The translations under genes were made by a program, and so were the position numbers. A stretch of DNA of 49,925 nt from Rhodothermaceae bacterium bin80. GTDB lineage: Bacteria; Bacteroidota; Rhodothermia; Rhodothermales; Bin80. The stretch is taken from positions 1-49,925 of the forward strand of contig MPNB01000015.1 of the NCBI GenBank assembly GCA_002238805.1, read 5' to 3'. The notes beneath the pieces were generated by a model. It saw nothing but the letters and a program-made list of their open reading frames with translations, was not told where the DNA came from and ran no database searches. Positions 28,945 through 37,800 of this stretch are shown here, in pieces; position 1 is the stretch's first letter; every line of letters begins with the position of its first letter.

Positions 28945-31266
28945 TTGATCCCACGTATTTGCTGCATCCATGAAAAGGTACGGCGCAGCCGTTAACTGTG
29001 GGGTCTGGACCGCTAAGACCCTAAGTTCCGAAGTGAACTTGTTCAACACGCGACCACCAACGGCCTCACCATTCCTCCGAGGGCCAAGTACCCGGGACGG
29101 GTAACCACGCATATAGATTATGTCCTTGCCAAAATTATTCCGATACCCTTGCACGTCAAACGGCGATCCGCCAACGATGTAACGTTCAAAAAGGACATCC
29201 TCACCTGTGATTGAGCCGATGTAGCCAAAGTCCGCTGAAAAACTCGTAGTCAGCTTCCGCAAAATCGGGATATTCCAACTCGTGGAAAATCTCCACTTAT
29301 GGTATTGTATAAAATTCGAAATCGGTAATGCCAACTCTGCCGAGAGCAGGAATGTGGATCCTGCTGTTGGGAAGATTGGGTGATCCACCGAACTCCGTGT
29401 GAGTGCCTGGCGAACCGTAACCTGTTGGCTTTGTCCAGATGGAAGCGCGTAAGTATAGTCCCTGTTGAAGTAAAACTGATAACCCAGCGAAGTGCTGGCA
29501 CTGAACTTGTCATCCGGCCATTGAAGCCGCTGTTCATAAAAAACGCGTGCCGAGGTGTTCGTGAAGCCGGTATTACTAATATTATTATTGTCCCCCAAAT
29601 TGGTGCCGTAGTAGCCATATCCATAGTAGCCACCAAAGTTGCTGGTAAATCGGGAGTGCGATACCTGAAACCCCACAGGGGTTGGTCGCCCATTTAGCCA
29701 AGGCTCCGTGAAGCCTAGTGAATAGCTCTGATACTGGCGACCACTGGTCTGTAGACTGACAGATAGCTGCTGACCATCACCCGAGGGCAAAGGCCGCCAA
29801 GCCCTGCCCTTAAATATATCCTGTGCACTGAAATTGTTGAAGCCGAAACGCAGCATCAGAATCACGCCAAATCTCCCATAGGTGCCACTGAGCTCCAGCT
29901 GATCACTGCCGATCTCCTCGAGATTGTAAGTTAGGTTAACCTCTTTTTTTTCCTGATTCAAGTCAATCGAGGGACCTGCACCGAGTTTTTCCTGATCGAA
30001 GTAATTCAGCTGGGACAGCCGCCTGATCGTTTCCTGCACCATTTCCCGGCTATAGGTTTGACCGGGAATCGTGTAGAGCTCCCGGCGCACAACATGCTCC
30101 TTGGTCTTTTCGTTGCCAGCAATTGAAATCTCCCCGAAACTGAAAATTTCACCCTCGTAAATGTCGTAGTACAGGTCAAGCGAATCTCCCTCGACTACAC
30201 GAACTTCCGGTTGCACGCGAAAAAGCATGTACCCCTGGTTCATATAGAGACTGGACACATCACTGCTCGACTTGTTACCGTGCAAATTCTGCTCTAATCG
30301 CCCCGAGTTGTACACATCTCCGGGTGTCAGACCTAAAGCTGTCGAAAGTGCTTCATCGGGATAGACGGTGTTGCCATCCCACTCAATGCTGCGTACATGG
30401 TACTGGGGGCCCTCGTGGACCTCTAGGGACACAACCAAACCTGGCTTTTCACGCGAGGTATCGAGCCAAACAGAGTCCTGGATCACCCGGGCATCATAGT
30501 ACCCCTTCGAGTTGAAGTGATTTATGACGTTAACCTTGTCTTCTTCGTAGAGCATGCGATCGAAGCGTGCTTTACGCCAGAAGAAAATCCCCTTCCTGGC
30601 CTTTGTTTCTTTGAGCTTTCGACGTACTGTTCGGTCACTGATATTCTCGTTCCCGGTAACCAGAACCTCTCTGATCCTGACCTTCTCGCCCATATCAATC
30701 TCAAAATCGAGGTTCACCGTGTTCTCGGGACCCGGAGTTTCGTTCACCGTCACTTCGGCGAGCATGTATCCCTTTTCTCCGAAATATTCCTTGATGATCT
30801 GCTTCGACCGTTCCAGATCAGCGGGGCGAACACGTGTCCCCTTGAAAAGAGGAACCTCATCTTCAAGCTTACGACGGTGCTTTTTCTTGACTCCTGAAAA
30901 TGTGAACTCCGCCAACTGCGGCTCTTCCGTAAGCTGGATCAGCAGAAAAATGCCGGTTCCAGCCCTGCGCTCCTCAACGATTCGTACATCCGAAAACACC
31001 CGCAGCTTATAGATACTACGAATAGCTTCTGAGATCGCCGGGTCTCCGGGAAGCATGATCTTCTGCCCTACAACCAGTCCACTGCTTCTGAGAGCATAGT
31101 TGCGCATGTTCTCGGTTTCCACGCCTTCGACCGAGATTCCCAGAATCTCAAACTCCTCAGGATTTGCCAGGGAGGAGCCGCCCCCCTGCAAGGATCCCGA
31201 CAGGCCCTGTGCCGCCGCTGTGCTCATGCACAGGACAAGTATCAGCAATGGGACAGCGGTGCGCAT
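28747..31266 (-). CDS. bamA: Outer-membrane protein assembly factor BamA
   Basis: Omp85-family core of the BAM complex, inserting beta-barrel proteins in the outer membrane. I take the ATG at 31266 because MRTAVPLLILVLCMSTAAAQ is a clean signal peptide; the frame continues upstream to 31311. Residues from about 35 to 430 form POTRA repeats (for example ILGISVEGVETENM, VRIREVLVTGNENIS, FSFGEISIAGNEKT). The C-terminal barrel includes GGSPFDVQGYRNNFG and MRGYPSRVLGPR, a version of the conserved loop-6 motif, and LGMLEIAYGYNFDQF. The end FQFTLGQGFN has one residue beyond the usual terminal Phe. Upstream neighbour is rseP. Confidence 0.95.
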   Translation of the reverse strand: MRTAVPLLILVLCMSTAAAQGLSGSLQGGGSSLANPEEFEILGISVEGVETENMRNYALRSSGLVVGQKIMLPGDPAISEAIRSIYKLRVFSDVRIVEERRAGTGIFLLIQLTEEPQLAEFTFSGVKKKHRRKLEDEVPLFKGTRVRPADLERSKQIIKEYFGEKGYMLAEVTVNETPGPENTVNLDFEIDMGEKVRIREVLVTGNENISDRTVRRKLKETKARKGIFFWRKARFDRMLYEEDKVNVINHFNSKGYYDARVIQDSVWLDTSREKPGLVVSLEVHEGPQYHVRSIEWDGNTVYPDEALSTALGLTPGDVYNSGRLEQNLHGNKSSSDVSSLYMNQGYMLFRVQPEVRVVEGDSLDLYYDIYEGEIFSFGEISIAGNEKTKEHVVRRELYTIPGQTYSREMVQETIRRLSQLNYFDQEKLGAGPSIDLNQEKKEVNLTYNLEEIGSDQLELSGTYGRFGVILMLRFGFNNFSAQDIFKGRAWRPLPSGDGQQLSVSLQTSGRQYQSYSLGFTEPWLNGRPTPVGFQVSHSRFTSNFGGYYGYGYYGTNLGDNNNISNTGFTNTSARVFYEQRLQWPDDKFSASTSLGYQFYFNRDYTYALPSGQSQQVTVRQALTRSSVDHPIFPTAGSTFLLSAELALPISNFIQYHKWRFSTSWNIPILRKLTTSFSADFGYIGSITGEDVLFERYIVGGSPFDVQGYRNNFGKDIIYMRGYPSRVLGPRRNGEAVGGRVLNKFTSELRVLAVQTPQLTAAPYLFMDAANTWDQIESYNPRQFYRSAGVGARLFLPILGMLEIAYGYNFDQFTPITGQESQHDGSNKWFFQFTLGQGFN

Positions 31267-31412
31267 GATAGTTCGATGCACTGTGAGTAGAATTGGACGG
31301 TGCAATCCCATGGTACTGCTCTATCGAGCGTCTTGTTTCGAGGAGGCCAATCTGAAAACGGACTCCACCTACCCGTTATTGCAAAACCCGTGCCGTGGTC
31401 AGGCAAATTAGC

Positions 31413-32831
31413 TTATCCTTCCCCGACCCCAGTCTCTACAACCTCACAGGTCTGCGGCGGCTCTGCGACGGCGGCTTCACCCCTGGAGCTGAACGCACGG
31501 ATTACATCGTTTGTGATCAGGAAAGCCATCAAAAGCAGCAACAGTATCATGCCCGCTTGCTGCAAAAACATTCGCACCTTAACCGGAGGTTCCTTGCGGG
31601 CAATCAGTTCATAAAACAGAAACGTCAGATGCCCGCCATCCAGCACCGGGATCGGCAGAATATTAACAATGGCCAACGTTATAGAAAGGACTGCTACAAT
31701 GTGCCAGAACGGGCGTGTACCGCTGCTTGCGGCTTGTCCGATCACATTGGCGACCATAACCGGCCCACCGAGGTTTTCCCGAACGCTCTCTTTGCCTGCA
31801 ACTATTCGCCATAAACTGGCGGTTATTGTTCGCGTGTTGTTCCATACGTCAGCCACTCCGATTCGGGCAGACTGCAGAGGCCCATATTCGACCTGTGTTT
31901 GTCCTAACCTAACACCAAGTACATAATTGCAACTGACGGTATCCATAACTGGAATCACGGCAGCTTGATGTTCCACGGAAATATGCCCATCGTCGCGCAC
32001 CCATGTGATTTGGAGCGAGTCTCCACCCGAATTGCGGATCTGATCGGTGAGCTCCGGCCAATAACGGATTGGGGTCCCGTCAACCGCTGTGATTTGATCC
32101 CCGACCTGCAAGCCTGCCGCTTCTGCCGGCATGCCTGCTGCAACAGCTCCAAGCGTACTGGGCCAGGTGTATATCCCAAGACCATAGAATCCTCCTGCCG
32201 GCAATTCCTGGATCCGAGTCATGATGTTTCCCGGACCATCAAGGGTTACGCGTTGTCCTTTGCGTTCCACTTCGAACGTGAGATCGTCCGCCAGGAGTGC
32301 CGAGAGGGGAATCTGGGCTCCACCCGGGTCGTACTCATGCCCGCCTACTGCTAAAAGCCGATCACCTGTTCGAATATCGATGTCCAATGCTGCAACTGAG
32401 CTGTCCATTACGAACACCGATCCATCCTCGGTATGGGCTACACGGCTGACACCAAAACTCCATGTTAGGGCAAAGAAAATCACACCTGCAAGAACCATAT
32501 TCATGATCACGCCCGCACTGATCACAATCATGCGCTGCCATAATGGCTTGGATCTGAACTCGTCCGGCTGCGGCGCCGCGTCCTTAAAGTCCGTGTCCAT
32601 GCTCTCGTCAATCATGCCTGCAATCTTGACATAACCTCCAAGTGGCGTTAAGCCGAGGACGTATTCTGTTTGGCCAAAGCGCTTTTTTAGAATGTTGGGC
32701 GGAAATCCTATGGAAAAACGGTCGACACGCATACCAAATGCACGCGCTGCCCAGAAATGACCCAACTCGTGCACAAACACGAGAATCATCAGGGCCGGAA
32801 TGAACGTCAGGAGAATCCAGAGTATACTCAC
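31413..32831 (-). CDS. rseP: Site-2 metalloprotease RseP
   Basis: A 472-residue intramembrane zinc protease that cleaves anti-sigma factors or remnant signal peptides within the membrane. The active-site motif HELGH is at residues 21-25 of the first helix (FVHELGHFWAARAFGMRVDR), and the third zinc ligand lies in NILPIPVLDGGHLTFLFYEL near the C-terminus. A PDZ domain lies around residues 210-280 (AGLQVGDQITAVDGTPI), with a more degenerate one before it. The order dxr-rseP-bamA-skp is a common envelope-biogenesis arrangement. It begins 40 bases after the dxr stop. Confidence 0.94.
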   Translation of the reverse strand: MSILWILLTFIPALMILVFVHELGHFWAARAFGMRVDRFSIGFPPNILKKRFGQTEYVLGLTPLGGYVKIAGMIDESMDTDFKDAAPQPDEFRSKPLWQRMIVISAGVIMNMVLAGVIFFALTWSFGVSRVAHTEDGSVFVMDSSVAALDIDIRTGDRLLAVGGHEYDPGGAQIPLSALLADDLTFEVERKGQRVTLDGPGNIMTRIQELPAGGFYGLGIYTWPSTLGAVAAGMPAEAAGLQVGDQITAVDGTPIRYWPELTDQIRNSGGDSLQITWVRDDGHISVEHQAAVIPVMDTVSCNYVLGVRLGQTQVEYGPLQSARIGVADVWNNTRTITASLWRIVAGKESVRENLGGPVMVANVIGQAASSGTRPFWHIVAVLSITLAIVNILPIPVLDGGHLTFLFYELIARKEPPVKVRMFLQQAGMILLLLLMAFLITNDVIRAFSSRGEAAVAEPPQTCEVVETGVGEG

Positions 32832-32871
32832 GGGAAAATGCTACCTATTGTTGTTCGGCGTACGGTATACT

Positions 32872-34047
32872 TCACAGAGTGAAGGTGTTCCTTTTGGAAG
32901 CCACAAACACGTAGTGCCGCGCGGCCTGATCAACAAGTAGAATCTCTTCGTACGTATCACATGAGGCGCCCGCAAGCTTGCCAAGTGCCTCCTCCACCAT
33001 ACGCGGTATGTCCATGAGACCTAATCGTTCTTTAATAAAAAGATCGACTGCAGCCTCATTGGCTGCATTGAGTACGGCCGGTGCATTCCCACCAGCGTCC
33101 AGTGCCTCACGTGCCAAACGCAAACATGGAAATTTCTCTAGGTCGGGCGGAGCAAAGGTCAAAGATTGTGGGCGCGTCCAATCTATACGCCCCTCAGATA
33201 GTGACCATCGATCCGGATAGCTGAGTGCATACTGGATGGGTAACCGCATGTCCGGCAGGCTGAGTTGTGCCTTGAGTGATCCATCTTCAAACAATACCAT
33301 TGAGTGCACAATCGATTGCGGATGCACGACTACCTCAATCTGGTCCTCGCGAAGTCCAAACAGCCAATAGGCTTCAATCACTTCCAAGCCCTTATTCATC
33401 ATGGTGGCTGAATCAATCGTTACCTTGGGTCCCATGCTCCAGTTGGGGTGCTTGAGCGCCTGCTGAGGCGTAACTTTATCGAGTGCTGTACGGTCACTCT
33501 TGTGGAACGGGCCCCCGGATGCCGTAAGTATGACCTTTTCTACACTGCGTATGCTATCTTCCAAACACTGAAACACTGCTGCATGCTCACTGTCCACCGG
33601 TATGATTTTGGCCTTGTGCAACCGAGCCGTCCGCATTGCAAGATCGCCAGCGGCTACCAATGTCTCTTTGTTCGCCAAAGCCAATACCTTTCCGGCTTCC
33701 AGGGCAGCCAGAACAGATTTGAGTCCTGCAATACCCGAGGCGGCGCCAAGTACTATATCCGCCTTCGGAAGCGTTGCACAGACACATACCCCTTCATCAC
33801 CCTCGAGTACACGAATGCCGGTCCCCTCAAGTCCACTCCGAAGTGCCCGTGTATACGATCTGTCCGCTATGGCGACTACATCCGGGCCAAAAGCGCGTGC
33901 CTGTTTGACTAACAGATCTACATTCCGGTTGGCGGCAAGGGCTACCACGCGTAACTTATCCGTATGTCTTTGAACAATATCCAAACACTGCGTACCTATG
34001 GATCCTGTTGCCCCCACAATACTTATACTGCGCCTGCCCGTGTTCAT
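32872..34047 (-). CDS. dxr: 1-deoxy-D-xylulose 5-phosphate reductoisomerase
   Basis: Second enzyme of the MEP isoprenoid pathway, making MEP from DXP with NADPH. The start at 34047 (MNTGRRSISIVGATGSIGTQ) gives 391 residues and puts the NADPH-binding GATGSIG at the expected position; the frame extends upstream to 34107 without family sequence. Other signatures: ANKETLVAAGD, PVDSEHAAVFQCL (metal-binding Asp and Glu), LTASGGPF, MGPKVTIDSATMMNKGLEVI, EAYWLFG, HPQSIVHSMV. First gene of the minus-strand cluster, divergent from the TPR gene. Confidence 0.95.
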   Translation of the reverse strand: MNTGRRSISIVGATGSIGTQCLDIVQRHTDKLRVVALAANRNVDLLVKQARAFGPDVVAIADRSYTRALRSGLEGTGIRVLEGDEGVCVCATLPKADIVLGAASGIAGLKSVLAALEAGKVLALANKETLVAAGDLAMRTARLHKAKIIPVDSEHAAVFQCLEDSIRSVEKVILTASGGPFHKSDRTALDKVTPQQALKHPNWSMGPKVTIDSATMMNKGLEVIEAYWLFGLREDQIEVVVHPQSIVHSMVLFEDGSLKAQLSLPDMRLPIQYALSYPDRWSLSEGRIDWTRPQSLTFAPPDLEKFPCLRLAREALDAGGNAPAVLNAANEAAVDLFIKERLGLMDIPRMVEEALGKLAGASCDTYEEILLVDQAARHYVFVASKRNTFTL

Positions 34048-34062
34048 TATTGGTTGGTCTAC

Positions 34063-34091
34063 TTGTCTGGATTGATCAATCCTAATATAAC
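34063..34091 (+). promoter_or_regulatory. Candidate promoter of the TPR-to-DUF4249 gene run
   Basis: TTGTCT (34063-34068) and TATAAC (34086-34091) are separated by 17 bases, a sigma-70-like layout, with the ATG 38 bases after the -10 element. The spacer holds the perfect palindrome at 34069-34082. Promoter rules in this branch differ somewhat from E. coli, so this is a suggestion only. Confidence 0.35.
34069..34082. promoter_or_regulatory. Perfect 14-bp palindrome, candidate operator
   Basis: GGATTGATCAATCC, with no spacer, lies between dxr and the TPR gene and inside the candidate promoter spacer. A dimeric regulator could bind here and control either or both divergent runs. No regulator gene is adjacent. 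Confidence 0.4.
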
Positions 34092-34129
34092 GTAGTACTC
34101 TCTGCATCCGTATTAGCTCAGTAACCCGA

Positions 34130-35989
34130 ATGCGATTATTTCTTGTTTGTTGCCTGTGTGTATTCGCATTTGGCGACCTAGCACTGGCTCAACCTCAACG
34201 TGCAAACCGAACACGTCCTCCTACCGAGGAAGAGCAGCTTGACGGAAATTCTGCCTCCCGTTATCAACTTGCCCTCGGGTACCTGCGGGGCATGCAGTTT
34301 GATCGTGCTATTGTAATCCTGAGTGATTTGTATGCCGAACAACCCGAACGTAAGATTTTCTTCGACAAGCTCAAGGAAGCTTACGTCAGTGTTAAGCGAT
34401 ATGACGATGCAGTGGCACTGATAGACGATGCACTTGCACGCAGTGAGGTGGTGCAGCTGGAACTTGAAGCTGAACGTGCACAACTATTTTACCTCGGCGG
34501 AGATGAACCTGCAGCAATGGAAGCCTGGTCTGCACTCCTGCAGTCCGCTCCTGACACCGAAGCGGTTTACCGTGTCATCTATGCCAGTATGCTTCAGATA
34601 CGCCTCCTTATTCAAGCGATTGACGTATTAAAACAGGGCAGACAGGATATTGACAATATGAGCCTGTTTCAGGCAGAACTTGCACAACTGTATGCTCTTA
34701 CCGGACAACATGAGCTTGCTACACAGGAACACCTAGATCTTCTGTCTGTGAACGAGCGACAGCTAAATTACGTGCGCAGTCGACTCGGAAGAGATCTGGA
34801 GCAGGATGGCGCCCTTGAAGCCGCCATCCGTATTACGGAAGCGCGTGTCGCAACTGAACCCGATCTACGTCAACTACGAGACCTCCTGGCGTGGCTGTAT
34901 GAGGAGGCGGAGAGTTTTGATCGAGCATTTGAGGAGATTATGGCACTCGAAGAGGACGCTGATTCCAGCGGGCAAGGAGTCTATCAGTTTGCCCTGCGTG
35001 CGGCAGAGGCAGGTGCCTTCGCAGTCGCCGGCCAGGCATTCCAGTCAGTACTTGAGGCATATCCCGAAGAAAATATATCAATTGAAGCACGTCTCGGTAT
35101 GGCGGACATGTATCGCTTACAGGCTGAAAAAACCAATAGCCCCGAGCAGTACCAACGTGCACTTGAAGCTTATGAAGCATTTCTGAGGGACTTTCCCGGG
35201 CATCCACAAACCCCCGCTGTAATGGCGCGAATCGGCGCCCTGCACCAGAACGTATTTAGAGACAGGGAGGCCGCCAAACGCATTTTGTCCTTTTTGGCCA
35301 CACGGTATACGAATTCTCCCATTGGCTATCAGGCCCGATTTGATTTAGGGCGCCTGGCTGTAGAGAACGGCAATCTGAATGAAGCTGGCACCATCTTTGC
35401 GCGCCTGGCTGAACAGACGGACGGCGAACTCGCAGCAAAAGCACGGTTTGAGGAGGCAATGACCCACTTCTACGCTGGAAATTTTTCTGAGACACAATCT
35501 ATCCTGAGCAATCTTAAAGAAGACACGGATAAAGAGACCGCCAACGATGCCATCGAGTTGCGCATACTGCTTCTGGAAAATCCCGACACTGACTCCACGA
35601 ATCGGGCACTCACAGGCTACGCACAGGCCCGGCTGCTCTTCCGACAGCAAAAGGTAGCTGAAACCGCCCATGTCGCTCAGGATATACTGGCACAATGGGG
35701 ACGGCATCCAATTGCAGATGATGTCCGTTTTTTGCGCGCCCGGGCCCTTTTGCTTGATAATCGTCCTGATGAAGCCATGATGGCATTTGGTGAATTCCCA
35801 CTTATACATCCACAGAGTCCGCTGCGAGATCGCAGCCTTTTTTACTATGCTGAAATCCTTGAAACCTTTCAAGGCGATGCTGCAGGTGCACTGCAGGCAT
35901 ACACCAACCTGCTCACACAATACCCTGGCTCACTCCTGGTCAGCGAGGCACGTGAGCGCATACGTGCGCTTCGCTCGGCAGGTGTGTAG
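34130..35989 (+). CDS. Exported tetratricopeptide-repeat protein
   Basis: A 619-residue periplasmic or outer-membrane-attached protein. Signal peptide MRLFLVCCLCVFAFGDLALA is followed by a polar linker and then helix-turn-helix repeats over nearly the whole length. Recognisable TPR units include YQLALGYLRGMQFDRAIVIL, AEAGAFAVAGQAFQSVLEAY, YQARFDLGRLAVENGNLNEA and LQAYTNLLTQYPGSLLVSEA. The C-terminal half resembles the repeats of YbgF/CpoB- or BamD-type scaffolds. Role unknown; probably a protein-protein scaffold. The next gene begins inside its last codons. Confidence 0.85.
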   Translation: MRLFLVCCLCVFAFGDLALAQPQRANRTRPPTEEEQLDGNSASRYQLALGYLRGMQFDRAIVILSDLYAEQPERKIFFDKLKEAYVSVKRYDDAVALIDDALARSEVVQLELEAERAQLFYLGGDEPAAMEAWSALLQSAPDTEAVYRVIYASMLQIRLLIQAIDVLKQGRQDIDNMSLFQAELAQLYALTGQHELATQEHLDLLSVNERQLNYVRSRLGRDLEQDGALEAAIRITEARVATEPDLRQLRDLLAWLYEEAESFDRAFEEIMALEEDADSSGQGVYQFALRAAEAGAFAVAGQAFQSVLEAYPEENISIEARLGMADMYRLQAEKTNSPEQYQRALEAYEAFLRDFPGHPQTPAVMARIGALHQNVFRDREAAKRILSFLATRYTNSPIGYQARFDLGRLAVENGNLNEAGTIFARLAEQTDGELAAKARFEEAMTHFYAGNFSETQSILSNLKEDTDKETANDAIELRILLLENPDTDSTNRALTGYAQARLLFRQQKVAETAHVAQDILAQWGRHPIADDVRFLRARALLLDNRPDEAMMAFGEFPLIHPQSPLRDRSLFYYAEILETFQGDAAGALQAYTNLLTQYPGSLLVSEARERIRALRSAGV

Positions 35990-37235
35990 CGTTGCTGCAT
36001 TGCTGCTGTTGCCCATTTATCCTGCCGGTGCGCAGGACGTGCTGATACCAATGGACAACGGCCAGTCAGATCACCTGAAAGCCTACGGTGCGGTATACTG
36101 GGCGCTCCAGCGGGGAGAACCCGTCGACTGGTTGTTGAATTTTCGCGGCGGCGCTTTTCTGGCTGTAGATTTCCCAGGATTGAGTAATGAGCTTGCGCTT
36201 CGCGGGGTTGTATACGAAACACTTTCCGGGACTGCGACAGCCCGACTTATTGCCGAAGTTGAGAGCGACAGGGCAAACACCGCACTTGTGAGACTGGAAA
36301 CACCTCCGCGTATTGCAGTATACGCCCCGCAACAAACCCTGCCTTGGGACGATGCTGTACTCCTTGCTCTGGAATATGCCGAGGTACCATACGATATGAT
36401 TTACGATGACGATGTCATTGGCGGTATCCTGTCTGCTTACGATTGGCTGCATCTTCACCATGAAGATTTCACCGGACAGTACGGCAAGTTCTACCAGTAT
36501 CGGAATATGCCCTGGTATATCGAACAGCAGCGCAGTGCCGAATTAGCCGCTCAACGCCACGGATACCGAAAGGTGAGCCGCCTGAAACTGCTGGTTGCAC
36601 AGACGATCAAACAGTACGTTGCCGATGGCGGTTTTTTGTTCGCCATGTGCTCCGGCACAGACACTTACGATATTGCCTTAGCTGCACACTCGACCGATAT
36701 CGTTCCGTCTGAGTACGACGGGGATCCCATAGACCCCAATGCCATCAGAGAGCTGGATTATTCGGCCTCACTTGCTTTTGAAGGCTTTAGTCCAAGTTTT
36801 AACGCTGCTGAGTATGAGCACTCCGATATTGATGTCGGGCCACCCCCGCAGCAGTTACAAAATCCAGCACTGGATTATTTTACAATGTTTGAATTCAGTG
36901 CCAAATGGGATCCTGTACCTTCCATGTTAACTCAGAACCACGTCGGGACCGTGAAAGGATTCATCGGACAAACCACCGCGTTCAGAAGGCACCTTATTAA
37001 GCCTGATGTGGTCGTGCTCGCCGAAGTACCACAGCGAGGTGAGGTCAAATACCTGCATGGATCCTACGGTCAGGGTACCTTCACTTACTATGCCGGCCAC
37101 GACCCCGAAGACTATCAACACTACGTAGGAGATCCTCCAACTGACCTGAGCCTGCATCAAAACTCGCCGGGCTATCGCCTTATCCTGAATAATATTCTAT
37201 TCCCAGCAGCCCGTAAGAAAAAGCAGAAGACCTGA
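35964..37235 (+). CDS. Exported 'asparagine synthetase B'-like protein, function unknown
   Basis: The frame is open from 35787, but the likely start is the GTG at 35964 (or 35952), inside the end of the TPR gene. From there a signal peptide (VRFARQVCSVAALLLLPIYPAGA) precedes a 400-residue mature protein. It opens VLIPMDNGQSDHLKAYGAVYWAL, a segment I know from Bacteroidota proteins often labelled asparagine synthetase B. There is no N-terminal Cys glutaminase site and no SGGLDS ATP-pyrophosphatase loop, so that label is not supported by the sequence. HHEDFTGQYGKFYQY and AMCSGTDTYDIALA are conserved-looking segments; the overall pattern recalls a glutamine-amidotransferase-like fold. Coupled to the TPR gene. 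Confidence 0.7.
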   Translation: MRFARQVCSVAALLLLPIYPAGAQDVLIPMDNGQSDHLKAYGAVYWALQRGEPVDWLLNFRGGAFLAVDFPGLSNELALRGVVYETLSGTATARLIAEVESDRANTALVRLETPPRIAVYAPQQTLPWDDAVLLALEYAEVPYDMIYDDDVIGGILSAYDWLHLHHEDFTGQYGKFYQYRNMPWYIEQQRSAELAAQRHGYRKVSRLKLLVAQTIKQYVADGGFLFAMCSGTDTYDIALAAHSTDIVPSEYDGDPIDPNAIRELDYSASLAFEGFSPSFNAAEYEHSDIDVGPPPQQLQNPALDYFTMFEFSAKWDPVPSMLTQNHVGTVKGFIGQTTAFRRHLIKPDVVVLAEVPQRGEVKYLHGSYGQGTFTYYAGHDPEDYQHYVGDPPTDLSLHQNSPGYRLILNNILFPAARKKKQKT

Positions 37236-37241
37236 CGGTTC

Positions 37242-37778
37242 ATGAATCCACCGAAAACTCCGCGTGCATCGCGCTGCGTGATGTCCGAAATCGTTCTGCC
37301 AAACGATACCAATGCCCATGGTACCATGTTTGGCGGGCGACTGCTTTCGCTGATGGACAAATGTGCCGCCATCTGTGCGATGCGTCATGCGGGGCTGGTG
37401 TGCGTAACCATGGCGATCGACTCGGTAGAATTTCGTTCACCTCTCTTTCTGGGCGAGGTTGTAATTGTTGAGGCCTGGATAAACCGGGCATTCGGTACAT
37501 CCCTTGAGGTCGAGCTTTCTGTAGAATCCGAAAACCTGGACCGAAAGGATCGGCGCGAATGCAATCACGCATACTTTACTTTTGTGGCTCTCGACGATGA
37601 AGGCCGCCCAACCGCGGTGCCACCAATACATCCGGAAACAGAGCTCGAGAAAGAACGCTACGAAAAAGCAGCTATGCGCCGTGAACTTCGCCTGCACCTG
37701 AAAGGACGTATCACTCTTGCAGACACGGTATACCTGAAGGACGACCTCATTGCAGCCATTTCGGGGAGAGATCTCTAG
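37242..37778 (+). CDS. Hotdog-fold acyl-CoA thioesterase (YciA/BACH type)
   Basis: A 178-residue cytoplasmic hotdog-fold protein hydrolysing acyl-CoA thioesters. The signature LPNDTNAHGTMFGGRLLSLM holds the catalytic Asn/Asp and the Gly-rich start of the central helix; VTMAIDSVEFRSPLFLGEVV is the next strand pair typical of the family. The C-terminal extension (ETELEKERYEKAAMRRELRL) is helical and charged. Six bases separate it from the AsnB-like gene, and the RmlD-like gene follows after 22 bases. Confidence 0.88.
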   Translation: MNPPKTPRASRCVMSEIVLPNDTNAHGTMFGGRLLSLMDKCAAICAMRHAGLVCVTMAIDSVEFRSPLFLGEVVIVEAWINRAFGTSLEVELSVESENLDRKDRRECNHAYFTFVALDDEGRPTAVPPIHPETELEKERYEKAAMRRELRLHLKGRITLADTVYLKDDLIAAISGRDL

Positions 37779-37800
37779 ACAAAACACGAACACACAATCG

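Noticed and set aside
35787..35963. Longer N-terminus of the AsnB-like protein
   Set aside because: This part overlaps the TPR gene in another frame, is rich in His, Cys and Ser without pattern, and would bury the signal peptide that begins at 35964.
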